Part shown: piece by piece, positions 1 through 7,345 of the stretch
Layout of the letters: each line of letters opens with the position of its first letter
Position numbering within the stretch: position 1 is the first letter of the stretch
NCBI RefSeq assembly: GCF_024662235.1
Contig: NZ_CP096276.1
Span: 1,116,001-1,180,000, forward strand
DNA from: Pimelobacter simplex
GTDB taxonomy: Bacteria > Actinomycetota > Actinomycetes > Propionibacteriales > Nocardioidaceae
Direction of reading: 5' to 3'
Length of the DNA stretch: 64,000 bases
Notes under the pieces: generated by a model
Database searches by the model: none
Told to the model about the DNA's origin: nothing
The model's input: only the letters and a program-made list of their open reading frames with translations
Made by a program: the position numbers and the translations under genes

Positions 1-1
1 C

Positions 2-82
2 GGTGTCGTGGTGGTCGCGATGGCGCTGCTGCTGCCGGGCAAGTCCGACCTGCCCGCGGCCGATGGCCACGGCGGTCACTGA
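2..82 (+). CDS. C-terminal end of a membrane protein (partial)
   Basis: Only the last 26 codons are in the window. They encode a hydrophobic stretch (GVVVVAMALLLPGK) followed by a short polar tail and TGA. This looks like the last transmembrane helix and cytosolic tail of an exporter, for example an MFS protein, but the family cannot be assigned from so little. The frame runs open from the window edge and is followed at once by a strong hairpin terminator, which supports a true gene end. Confidence 0.5.
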   Translation, partial: GVVVVAMALLLPGKSDLPAADGHGGH

Positions 83-98
83 GCCGGTACGACGAACG

Positions 99-132
99 AA
101 CGGCCCGGTCCCCTCGCGGGGGCCGGGCCGTT
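99..132. terminator. Bidirectional hairpin terminator
   Basis: A 15-bp GC-rich stem (AACGGCCCGG plus four or five C on the left, its complement on the right, one G.T pair) closes a four-base loop. It lies between two convergent genes, the plus-strand partial gene ending at 82 and the minus-strand hydrolase ending at 145. There is no T tract, which is common in actinobacteria. Confidence 0.8.
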
Positions 133-144
133 CGGCGTCTCGGG

Positions 145-1251
145 CTAGCGCTGCTCGTCGAGGAAGTCGTCGAGCAGCGGCCAGCTGACCTCCGCGGCCC
201 GGGGCCCGGCGACCAGGCCGAGGTGGCTGAGCCCGTCGGCGGCGGCGTAGCGCGCGGTCGGGACCACGCCCGGTCCGGCAGCGACGGCCGGGCCGTCGGC
301 GATGTTGTCGGTGGCGCTGCCGACGAAGAGCACCGGCGTGCGCACGTCGGCCAGGTGGATCTCGCGGCCCGGGGTGAGCCGCACGGTGCCCGAGGCGAGC
401 TCGTTGCGGACCATCAGCCGGGTGTGGATCTGGTGGTAGGCGCGGCCCGGGTAGCCGGGCATCTCGCCGATGAACCCGTCGATCGCCGAGGTCCGCGCGA
501 GCGCCTCGGTGTCGAGGATGTTGCGGGCCAGGTGCACGGCCTTGGTCAGCTCGCGCTTGGGCGCCATCGCCCGGTAGCTGGCCCGGACCAGGTGCCGGGG
601 TACGCCACCGAGGGCCGCGGTCGGCGCGGTGACGGCGCGGGTGCCGAGCAGCCGGTCGGCGACCACGAGCGGCTGGATCGCGGGGATCCTCGTGTAGTCG
701 ATGGGCGTGCCGAAGGCGGTCAGCGAGGCGATCGGCAGGTCCGGGTGCGCAGCGGCGGTGAGCAGGCTCATCGTGCCGCCCAGCGACCACCCGACGAGGT
801 CGACGCCGTCGACCGGGTCACCGGCGGCGGCGTGGTCGTGGAGCACGGCGTGGATCGCGGTCGGCAGGATGTCGTCGATCCAGGCCTCGAAGCCCAGGGC
901 CCGGTCGGCGAAGGTGATCTGCCCGTAGTCGACCAGGTACGTCGCCCGCCCGCTCGCGACCAGGTGCGCGGCCAGGCTCTGGCCCGGGCGCAGGTCGAAG
1001 CAGCGCGCGGACACCGCCAGCGGCGGCACCAGCAGCACCGGCCGGGGCGCGGTGGCCGAGGCGGTGCGGTCGTAGCGGACCAGGCGGCGGTGCGGCTCGT
1101 CGGAGAGCACGGTGGCCGGCAGGCCGTCGTACTGCTCGATGCCGGCGCCGAGCGGCGAGAGCGCCCACGCGTTGCGGGCGGCGGTGGTCGCGGCGGTGGT
1201 CAGGGTGTCGACGGAGGCGGGCACCGCGACATGGTGTCGGTCGCGGTGCAC
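145..1251 (-). CDS. Alpha/beta hydrolase, PHA-synthase-like
   Basis: 368-residue alpha/beta-fold hydrolase. The nucleophile elbow GWSLGG is at residues 154-159 (Ser156). A candidate catalytic Asp sits in VGSATDN and the His in GLSHLG near the C terminus. The N-terminal LLVPPL and YLVDYG blocks resemble the PhaC/PHB depolymerase-like branch that acts on hydroxyacyl thioesters or esters. No Cys nucleophile is present, so a true polyhydroxyalkanoate synthase is unlikely; esterase or lipase activity is more plausible. The start is GTG with no evident Shine-Dalgarno, so the N terminus is uncertain. Substrate unknown. Confidence 0.75.
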   Translation of the reverse strand: MHRDRHHVAVPASVDTLTTAATTAARNAWALSPLGAGIEQYDGLPATVLSDEPHRRLVRYDRTASATAPRPVLLVPPLAVSARCFDLRPGQSLAAHLVASGRATYLVDYGQITFADRALGFEAWIDDILPTAIHAVLHDHAAAGDPVDGVDLVGWSLGGTMSLLTAAAHPDLPIASLTAFGTPIDYTRIPAIQPLVVADRLLGTRAVTAPTAALGGVPRHLVRASYRAMAPKRELTKAVHLARNILDTEALARTSAIDGFIGEMPGYPGRAYHQIHTRLMVRNELASGTVRLTPGREIHLADVRTPVLFVGSATDNIADGPAVAAGPGVVPTARYAAADGLSHLGLVAGPRAAEVSWPLLDDFLDEQR

Positions 1252-1296
1252 GCCCGTCCACCGAACGTGACGCGTCTGACTACTGGCGAGTAGCCC

Positions 1297-1899
1297 TCAG
1301 AAGCAGGGGACGACGTCCTGGGCGCCGAACACGCCGCGGTAGACCCGCTCCTGGGTGCGGGGGAGCACCGCGGTCTGCGGGCTGGCCCAGGCCAGCGTGG
1401 TCAGCGCCGGGCCGCCGTTGCCGGCGATGCGCTGGCGGCGGGCCTCGACGCGGAAGACGACCCGGTCGGCGCGGGTGCCGGCGTAGCAGGCCGAGCCCTG
1501 CCGCTTGGTCCGCGCCACGGCGGGCGTGACCTCGGCGCCGGCGGCGACGCCGCGGTAGCGCAGGGTCACGATCGCCTGGAAGCCGGACGGGTGCGGCGTG
1601 CTCGCCTCCCAGGTGCCGGTGATGCCGATCGACAGGCCGCGGGTGCGGTGCGAGGGCACCGAGAAGACGACCTTGCCGTCGTGCACGCGCCGGACCCGGC
1701 TGCTCCACCACGAGTGGCGCAGGCCCTGCTGGAGGAACACCTCGCAGCCCTCGCAGTCGGCGACCTTGACCACGACCTTGGTCCGGTGCGGAGCGGCGGC
1801 AGGGGCGGGGGAGGTGCCGAGGGCGAGCAGCCCGGCGACGAGGGCGAGCAGCGGCACGAGGAGGGCGAGAGGCCGGAGCGGGCGGAGGGTGCGGGACAT
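1297..1899 (-). CDS. Secreted hypothetical protein
   Basis: 200 residues from the internal ATG at 1899, preferred over an ATG 13 codons upstream because AGGAG lies about 10 bases before it and because it gives a textbook signal peptide (Arg-rich start, long Leu/Ala/Val core, APAAA-type cleavage site near residue 35). The mature part has a CEGC motif and further cysteines near the C terminus, suggesting disulfides outside the cell. Mostly beta-prone, with no recognised domain. It lies between the hydrolase and the TetR regulator on the same strand, with no obvious functional link. Confidence 0.7.
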   Translation of the reverse strand: MSRTLRPLRPLALLVPLLALVAGLLALGTSPAPAAAPHRTKVVVKVADCEGCEVFLQQGLRHSWWSSRVRRVHDGKVVFSVPSHRTRGLSIGITGTWEASTPHPSGFQAIVTLRYRGVAAGAEVTPAVARTKRQGSACYAGTRADRVVFRVEARRQRIAGNGGPALTTLAWASPQTAVLPRTQERVYRGVFGAQDVVPCF

Positions 1900-1983
1900 G
1901 GGGGAGGACTCCTGGTGGTCGTGGGTGGGAAGGTGCACCAGGGGAGACGCCGCCGGGCGGCGTTTGGTCTCGGCCGGAGGCCC

Positions 1984-2607
1984 TCAGTCGCGCGACTTCC
2001 AGTTGCGGGCGCCGACGAGCAGCATCCGCAGCTGGGTCCGGGTGGCGTCGGCGATCCGGCGCTCGGCGGCCGAGCCGGGCTCGGCGCCGACCAGGCGCTC
2101 GGCGGTGGTCACCATGGCGCCCACGATGAGTGCCGAGAGGGTCTGCAGGTCCGGCTCGGACCAGACGTCGGTCCCGGGCAGGTGGGCCAGGTCGGTGGCG
2201 AGCTCGCGCTCGGCCAGCTCGATGCCGTGGGCGATCGCGGAGCGCACCCCAGCCGGACCGGCGAACCGCTCGCGGGCGAGGAAGGCGAAGTGGGCGTGGT
2301 GGCGGCGTACCTGCTCGACGAGGACGTCGACCGAGCCGTCGATGATCGTGCCCGCGTCCTCGCCCGCCGTACGGCGCAGCTCGCGCAGCAGCGCGCGCAG
2401 CGTGTCGAGCGACTCCTCGACGAGCGCGAGCCCGAGGTCCTCGATCGAGGGGAAGTGCCGGTAGAAGGCGGTCGGCACGATGCCGACCTCCTTGGCCACC
2501 TGGCGCAGCGAGAGCGCCACGAGCGTGGTGTCGTCGCAGAGCGCGAGCGCGGCGTCGAGGATCGCGCGGCGGGTCCGCTCCTTGCGCTCCACGCGGCTCT
2601 CGGTCAT
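1984..2607 (-). CDS. TetR-family regulator, FabR/DesT-like
   Basis: 207 residues. The N-terminal HTH (about residues 10-57: KERTRRAILDAAL, LSLRQVAKEVGI, TAFYRHF) and the following helix (LALVEESLDTLRALLREL) read very like E. coli FabR, and the C-terminal QLRMLL...W block matches too. FabR and DesT repress unsaturated fatty-acid synthesis or desaturation in response to acyl-CoA composition. Here the gene is divergent from a reductase/desaturase pair, the same pairing as Pseudomonas DesT with desCB. Two 18-bp palindromes of DesT/FabR type lie between the genes. A -10 TAGACT lies 7 bases before the ATG, so the transcript is probably leaderless, and one operator fills its -35/-10 spacer, implying autorepression. 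Effector not determinable. Confidence 0.85.
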   Translation of the reverse strand: MTESRVERKERTRRAILDAALALCDDTTLVALSLRQVAKEVGIVPTAFYRHFPSIEDLGLALVEESLDTLRALLRELRRTAGEDAGTIIDGSVDVLVEQVRRHHAHFAFLARERFAGPAGVRSAIAHGIELAERELATDLAHLPGTDVWSEPDLQTLSALIVGAMVTTAERLVGAEPGSAAERRIADATRTQLRMLLVGARNWKSRD

Positions 2608-2624
2608 GGGCCCGAGTCTACGTG

Positions 2625-2642
2625 AGTGAACATGTGTGCACT
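2625..2642. promoter_or_regulatory. FabR/DesT-type operator O1
   Basis: The 18-bp imperfect palindrome AGTGAACATGTGTGCACT. It has the half-site AGTG-x-ACA and the two-base centre expected of DesT/FabR operators. It sits directly upstream of the TAGACT -10 element (2615-2620, minus strand) of the TetR gene, so binding would block that promoter. Confidence 0.7.
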
Positions 2643-2692
2643 GTCACGCGGTGGGGTCGTTGACGCCTCCGGCGCCGACGGGTGAAGGTTTG

Positions 2693-2710
2693 GGTGTACA
2701 GACGTACACC
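2693..2710. promoter_or_regulatory. FabR/DesT-type operator O2
   Basis: The palindrome GGTGTACAGACGTACACC has the same 18-bp architecture and the same conserved positions as O1 (shared form RGTGWACANNYGTNCACY). Symmetry extends outward into TTT and AAA flanks. It lies 43 bases upstream of the reductase start, so it should control the reductase/desaturase operon. Confidence 0.7.
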
Positions 2711-2752
2711 GAAACTTCCGCCAACGAAGTCGAAGCCCCGAAGGAGGCGCGC

Positions 2753-3910
2753 ATGTCCGCGCTCATCTCCCCGCCGGCTCCCGGCGGCCCTGTCGGGCGG
2801 CTCCTGCGCTCGCGGCTCGCCGCGGCGCTGGCCACCCCGCACAGCGTCGACCGGTACCTCGAGCGGTTCAACCCGATGTGGGCCGCGCACGAGGTGCGGG
2901 CCCGCGTCGTGTCCGTCCACCGCGAGACCACCGGGACCGACACGGCCCCGGTCGCCACGCTGACCCTCCAGCCCACCAGCACCTGGCGCGGGCACCGCGC
3001 CGGCCAGCACGTCCTGGTCGGTGTCGAGCTCCCGGGCTCGGCCAAGCGGCTGACCCGCGCGTTCTCGATCTCCTCGGCCGCCTCGGCGCCGGGGGAGCAG
3101 ATCACGCTCACCATCCGCGCGCACGACGAGGGGCAGGTCTCGGCGTACCTGGTGCGCGAGGCGCAGCCGGGCACGATCCTGCACCTGAGCCAGGCGCAGG
3201 GGGAGTTCACCCTCCACGAGAGCCCGGCCACCCCGACCACCAACCACCTGCTGCTCATCACCGGCGGCTCCGGGATCACCCCGGCGATGTCGATGGTGCG
3301 CACCCTCCTGCGCGACGGGTACGACGGCCACGCCGGGCGCAAGGTGACCTTCCTGCACTTCGCCCGCAGCGCCGAGGACCAGATCTTCGCCGACGAGCTG
3401 GCCGCGATCGCGGCCGCCGACAACGGCGTCGACGTCCAGCTGCGCCACGGCGACGCGCTGTTCAGCGCCTTCGAGCTGCGCCGGCTGGTGCCGGCCTACC
3501 GCGAGACCGACACCTGGCTGTGCGGTCCCGCGGGTCTGGTCGAGCTGGTCAAGGACGCCTACACCGACGCCGACGGCACCCTGGCGCCGCGGCTGCGGAT
3601 GGAGTTCTTCAAGCCCGCCGTCGCCCGCGCCGCCCAGCCCGCCGACGGCGCCGAGCTCGCCGGTGAGGTGACCTTCACCCGCTCGGGCGCGAGCGCGCCC
3701 GCCTCGGGCACCAGCCTGCTGGAGCAGGCCGAGGAGCTCGGCCTGAAGCCCGAGTTCGGCTGCCGGATGGGCATCTGCTTCTCCTGCACCCGCACCAAGA
3801 CCGCCGGCACCGTCCGCAACGTCCTCACCGGCGAGGAGTCCTCCCTGCCGGACGAGGAGATCCGCATCTGCGTCACCACCGCCGCCGGTGACTGCCACAT
3901 CGACCTCTGA
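2753..3910 (+). CDS. Ferredoxin reductase partner of acyl desaturase (Rv3230c-like)
   Basis: 385 residues from ATG 2753, chosen because AAGGAGG (2741-2747) precedes it. Flavodoxin-reductase-type FAD domain (RAFSIS motif), NAD(P)-binding domain (GGSGITPAMSM), then a C-terminal plant-type [2Fe-2S] domain with cysteines spaced C-x4-C-x2-C and a fourth near the end (ICVTT). In mycobacteria the equivalent protein Rv3230c passes electrons from NADPH to the stearoyl-CoA desaturase DesA3. The desaturase gene follows after only 9 bases, so the two form one operon under the FabR/DesT-like regulator. Cytosolic, probably membrane-associated through its partner. Confidence 0.9.
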   Translation: MSALISPPAPGGPVGRLLRSRLAAALATPHSVDRYLERFNPMWAAHEVRARVVSVHRETTGTDTAPVATLTLQPTSTWRGHRAGQHVLVGVELPGSAKRLTRAFSISSAASAPGEQITLTIRAHDEGQVSAYLVREAQPGTILHLSQAQGEFTLHESPATPTTNHLLLITGGSGITPAMSMVRTLLRDGYDGHAGRKVTFLHFARSAEDQIFADELAAIAAADNGVDVQLRHGDALFSAFELRRLVPAYRETDTWLCGPAGLVELVKDAYTDADGTLAPRLRMEFFKPAVARAAQPADGAELAGEVTFTRSGASAPASGTSLLEQAEELGLKPEFGCRMGICFSCTRTKTAGTVRNVLTGEESSLPDEEIRICVTTAAGDCHIDL

Positions 3911-3919
3911 GGAGCCCTG

Positions 3920-5068
3920 ATGAGCACCGACACCCTGACCCCCGGCCCCCTGGCCGACGAGAAGTACCACGGCCTCACCGCGGCGCAGATCGACGAGCTC
4001 GGCACCGAGCTCGACGCCCTGCGCCAGCGGATCATCGCCGACCTCGGCGAGGCCGACGCGGAGTACCTGCGCAAGGTCGTCACGACCCAGCGCAAGATGG
4101 AGATCGCCGGCCGTGCGCTGTTCTACCTGCCGGTGATCGGCTGGCTGCCGGCCGTCGCCTGCCTGAGCGTGTCGAAGATCCTCGACAACATGGAGATCGG
4201 GCACAACGTCATGCACGGGCAGTACGACTTCCTGGGCGACCCGGCGTTCAACTCCCGGATGTTCGACTGGGACACCGTGTGCCCCGGCGAGCAGTGGAAG
4301 TACAGCCACAACTACATCCACCACACGTTCACGAACATCGTGGGCAAGGACCGCGACGTGGGCTACGGCATCCTGCGGATGGACCCGGACCAGAAGTGGC
4401 ACCCGTACTACCTGGGCAACCCGCTCTACGCGTTCCTGCTGATGACCTTCTTCGAGTGGGGCGTCGCGCTGCACGACCTCGAGGTCGAGAACATTGTGTC
4501 CGGCAAGCGCACGCTCGCCGACAACAAGCCGCTCTACCCGGGCCTGATGCGCAAGATCCGGCGCCAGGCGCTCAAGGACTACGTGCTCTTCCCGGCGCTG
4601 ACCGGACCGCTGTTCCCGCTCACCTTCGCGGGCAACGCGGTGGCCAACCTGGTGCGCAACGTGTGGGCCTTCAACATCATCTTCTGCGGGCACTTCCCGG
4701 CCGGCGTCGCGTCGTTCTCCGAGGAGGAGATCGCGAACGAGACGCGCGGCCACTGGTACCTGCGCCAGATGCTCGGCTCGGCCAACATCAAGGGCAGCAA
4801 GCTGATGCACCTGATGAGCGGCAACCTCTCGCACCAGATCGAGCACCACCTCTTCCCGGACCTGCCGGCCCGGCGCTACCCCGAGATCGCGGGCGAGGTG
4901 CAGGAGATCTGCGAGCGCTACGGCCTGCCCTACAACACCGGCCGGCTGCACCAGCAGCTGTTCAGCGTGTTCAAGAAGATCGTGCGCTACTCCTTCCCCG
5001 GCGGTACGGCGAAGCCCGCTCCCGTGCGCGGCCCCGAGGCCGTGACCGACGACTCGTTGGCAGCCTGA
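3920..5068 (+). CDS. Acyl-CoA/fatty-acid desaturase, DesA3-like
   Basis: 382-residue membrane di-iron fatty-acid desaturase. All three histidine boxes are present: HNVMH (about residue 94), HNYIHH (about 131) and HQIEHH (about 310). Hydrophobic segments between boxes one and three fit the usual four-helix topology. It introduces a double bond, most likely delta-9, into C16-C18 acyl chains using electrons from the upstream reductase, adjusting membrane fluidity. The start overlaps no gene; a GAGG lies 7 bases upstream. Closest known pairing is M. tuberculosis Rv3230c-desA3. Regiospecificity is inferred from the family, not shown. Confidence 0.92.
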   Translation: MSTDTLTPGPLADEKYHGLTAAQIDELGTELDALRQRIIADLGEADAEYLRKVVTTQRKMEIAGRALFYLPVIGWLPAVACLSVSKILDNMEIGHNVMHGQYDFLGDPAFNSRMFDWDTVCPGEQWKYSHNYIHHTFTNIVGKDRDVGYGILRMDPDQKWHPYYLGNPLYAFLLMTFFEWGVALHDLEVENIVSGKRTLADNKPLYPGLMRKIRRQALKDYVLFPALTGPLFPLTFAGNAVANLVRNVWAFNIIFCGHFPAGVASFSEEEIANETRGHWYLRQMLGSANIKGSKLMHLMSGNLSHQIEHHLFPDLPARRYPEIAGEVQEICERYGLPYNTGRLHQQLFSVFKKIVRYSFPGGTAKPAPVRGPEAVTDDSLAA

Positions 5069-5093
5069 GCCCGCGCGGGGGAGACTGACCGGC

Positions 5094-5360
5094 ATGACCG
5101 ACGGACGCGACCGCCTGACCCGGGGCGAGATCACCAAGGACGCGCTCCAGGCGGGCGCCGAGGCCGCGGCCCACACCGTCGGCGAGGTCGCGACCATCGT
5201 GACCCGCGCCGTCGGTGAGGTGGCCTCGGCGGTCGGCGGCTTCGCCACGGAGATCTTCGAGATCCGCGACTCCTCGCGCCGGGCCCTGGCCGACCAGGTC
5301 GAGGAGATCGGCGACGACGAGGCGCCGCCGGCCTCACTCGAAGTGCAGCCGGAAGCCTGA
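5094..5360 (+). CDS. Small hypothetical protein
   Basis: 88 residues, preceded by GGGGGAG about 10 bases before the ATG. Ala/Val/Glu-rich and probably mainly helical (AAAHTVGEVATIVTRAVGEV), with an acidic C terminus; amphipathic rather than clearly membrane-spanning. No family recognised. It follows the desaturase by 25 bases and may be cotranscribed with it. Its last 27 bases overlap the 3' end of the convergent gene on the other strand. Confidence 0.55.
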   Translation: MTDGRDRLTRGEITKDALQAGAEAAAHTVGEVATIVTRAVGEVASAVGGFATEIFEIRDSSRRALADQVEEIGDDEAPPASLEVQPEA

Positions 5361-5939
5361 CATCCGGAAGGAGCCGAGCTGCCGGGCCCCGCGCAGGAAG
5401 CCCAGCGGGCCGTCGGCGGCGAAGCTCCACCGGCCCCGGCACGGCAGCGCCTTGGCGGTGCCCTTCATCACGACGTCGGCGGTCTCCGGGTGCTCGGCGA
5501 TGCCGGGCTGCTCGACCCGGCCCGAGAAGGGCACCCGCAGCGCGGCCCGGGAGACGTCGGTGAAGCGGGCCTCGACGATCGGCCGCCGCTCCAGCGTCGC
5601 GGACCAGTCGGTCGAGGTGACCGGGCCGCGGAACGACGTCTCGAGGTCGAAGTCGCACAGGTCCTTGGGGATCGCCCAGAGCTCGCGGCCGCCGGCCTGG
5701 GAGGCGGGGGAGTCGACCCAGATGTCGGTGATGGTCACCGCGCCCTTGCCGGCCCGGTCCTTGACGGTCCGGGCGACCAGGAGCTCGTGGTAGGTCAGCG
5801 GGCTCGGCTCCTCGTAGGAGACCAGCGCGACGCCGTACGTGCCGGCGGGGTGGCGCTCGTCGGCGGCCTCGCGGAGCCGGAAGGCCGTGAGCCACATCGA
5901 GCCGTGCATGTGCCACGGCGCGGGGGGATAGACGTTCAC
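5334..5939 (-). CDS. Acetoacetate-decarboxylase-like (ADC) family protein
   Basis: 201 residues. The opening YPPAPWHMHGSMWLTAFRL, then YGVALVSYEEPSPLTYHELL and the late FRMSGFRLHF strand fit the ADC beta-barrel superfamily found in many actinobacteria. The Schiff-base lysine of true acetoacetate decarboxylases could not be placed with confidence, so activity is uncertain. Start and stop overlap the upstream gene by four bases (ATGA), indicating translational coupling with the 224-residue protein. Function unknown. Confidence 0.65.
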   Translation of the reverse strand: MNVYPPAPWHMHGSMWLTAFRLREAADERHPAGTYGVALVSYEEPSPLTYHELLVARTVKDRAGKGAVTITDIWVDSPASQAGGRELWAIPKDLCDFDLETSFRGPVTSTDWSATLERRPIVEARFTDVSRAALRVPFSGRVEQPGIAEHPETADVVMKGTAKALPCRGRWSFAADGPLGFLRGARQLGSFRMSGFRLHFE

Positions 5940-6610
5940 GACTCGGGTTCCTCCTCGAGCAGGAGCTGGGCGGTCTGCTCCAGCTCGGCTTCCATGGCGG
6001 CGGGCAGGGCGTCGGTGAGCTCGTCGGCGATCGGGCTCTCCGCGCGCGGGCCGAGCCCGGCGGCGGCGCGCTCGACGGCGGCGCCGACGTCGATCAGCGT
6101 CGCCTGGCGCACGTAGGGCTGGTCGAGCTCGCGGGTGACGTACTTGGCCACGAAGCGGCGCAGCTCGCCCTCGACGTTGGCGGCCCGGCTGGTCAGCGAC
6201 GCGCGCAGCCCCTGCGCCTTGAGCCGTACGACGACCTCCGCCGGGCTGGGCGGCGTGACGTCGAGCGCGATCGCCAGGTCCGCGCGGGCGTGCGCGGTGA
6301 TCACGAGCGGCACGGTGATGGCGGCGTCGAAGCGCTGCTTGTCCATGCCGAGGTCGATGGTGAAGACGAGCTCGACGGGCAGGTCGACGTGGAAGGCGAC
6401 CGGGTCCGCGCCGACGCGCTGGCCGGTCGCGGTGCCGATCCGGCCCTGGGCGGTCACCTTGGCGATCCGGCCCGGGCCCACACCCATCGGGCCGACGTCG
6501 ATCGGGCGCCCGGCCAGGACGTTGACCCCGCGCAGCACCCGCTCGGCGGTGACCGCGGTCGCGAAGAACCGCTCGCCCCAGGCCGCGTAGTCGATCCGGT
6601 CCTCGCTCAC
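5936..6610 (-). CDS. Conserved actinobacterial hypothetical protein
   Basis: 224 residues, no signal peptide. The central section (residues 45-150) alternates beta strands with conserved-looking VDLPVELVFTIDLG and VTPPSPAEVVVRLKAQG stretches, resembling a lipid-binding or SRPBCC-like barrel. The C-terminal third is helical and Glu/Ala-rich. The pair with the ADC-like gene is overlapping (ATGA), so they probably act together. No catalytic motif recognised. Confidence 0.6.
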   Translation of the reverse strand: MSEDRIDYAAWGERFFATAVTAERVLRGVNVLAGRPIDVGPMGVGPGRIAKVTAQGRIGTATGQRVGADPVAFHVDLPVELVFTIDLGMDKQRFDAAITVPLVITAHARADLAIALDVTPPSPAEVVVRLKAQGLRASLTSRAANVEGELRRFVAKYVTRELDQPYVRQATLIDVGAAVERAAAGLGPRAESPIADELTDALPAAMEAELEQTAQLLLEEEPES

Positions 6611-6620
6611 GCGGGTGACC

Positions 6621-7271
6621 CTAGGGCATGGCGCGCGGTCCCGTGGCGAGTCCTCGCGTGACGAGCTCGAGGGTGCGCTCGATCGCGGTCTCGCGCTCGG
6701 CGGCGCCGAGGCCCGACAGCGGCCCGTCGATGAGCAGCATCGCCAGCCCGTGCACGGCCGCCCAGGGCCCGGCCTCGGCGTCGGGCCGGTCCTCGGGGGC
6801 GAGGTAGCCGACCGCGACCAGCTCGTCGAGCATCTCGCCCAGCAGCACGTACGGCGCCGGGTCGTTCATGCCCTCCTCCTCGTCGCCGAGCCGGCCGGTG
6901 AAGCAGGTGCGGAAGACGCCGGGCTCCTCGACCGCGAACCGGATGTAGCCCAGCCCGGTCGAGCGCAGCCGGGCCAGCGCGCGCACGACGGGGTCGCCGT
7001 CGGTGGGCACCTGGGCGAGGAACTCGGCCATCGCGGCGACCATGCCGTCCATCGCCAGGGCGCGCGCGGCCTCGAGCAGGTCGGCCTGGTTCTCGAAGTG
7101 CCGGTACGCCGCGGTGGGGGTGACCCCGACCTCGCGGGCCGCGCCCCGGATCGTCACCGCGTCGGGGCCGCCGGTCGCGGCCAGCTCGGCGGCGGCGCGG
7201 ACGAGGGCGTTGCGCAGGTCGCCGTGGTGGTAGCTGCGCTTGGCCGGTGTCGAGGTGCTCACGAGAGACAT
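6621..7271 (-). CDS. TetR-family regulator of the MMPL exporter
   Basis: 216 residues from the ATG at 7271; longer reading frames upstream run into the intergenic region. The HTH (HHGDLRNALVRAAAEL, TIRGAAREVGVTPTAAYRHF) is in residues 10-60, followed by a C-terminal ligand domain with WAAVHGLA, typical of the WHG/TetR_C_33 group. Divergent from the MMPL transporter with 74 bases between them, the usual arrangement for a local repressor of an exporter. The spacer has a direct repeat (AAGTTWACGG twice), but no clear dyad operator was found. Confidence 0.85.
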   Translation of the reverse strand: MSLVSTSTPAKRSYHHGDLRNALVRAAAELAATGGPDAVTIRGAAREVGVTPTAAYRHFENQADLLEAARALAMDGMVAAMAEFLAQVPTDGDPVVRALARLRSTGLGYIRFAVEEPGVFRTCFTGRLGDEEEGMNDPAPYVLLGEMLDELVAVGYLAPEDRPDAEAGPWAAVHGLAMLLIDGPLSGLGAAERETAIERTLELVTRGLATGPRAMP

Positions 7272-7345
7272 GTTGACACCCGTACACATCCGTGCCAAGT
7301 TAACGGCAGCAAAGTTTACGGCCACACACATTCGAGGAGAGGGCC

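Noticed and set aside
2..82. Joining the partial gene at 2-82 with the MFS gene at 63029
   Set aside because: They lie at opposite window ends and there is no evidence the window is circular.
2618..5248. Very long minus-strand open frame over the reductase/desaturase genes
   Set aside because: It is a shadow of the high-GC coding strand; the plus-strand proteins carry complete motifs.
7272..7345. TTGACA at 7273 as the -35 box of the MMPL gene
   Set aside because: No acceptable -10 element lies 16-19 bases downstream.
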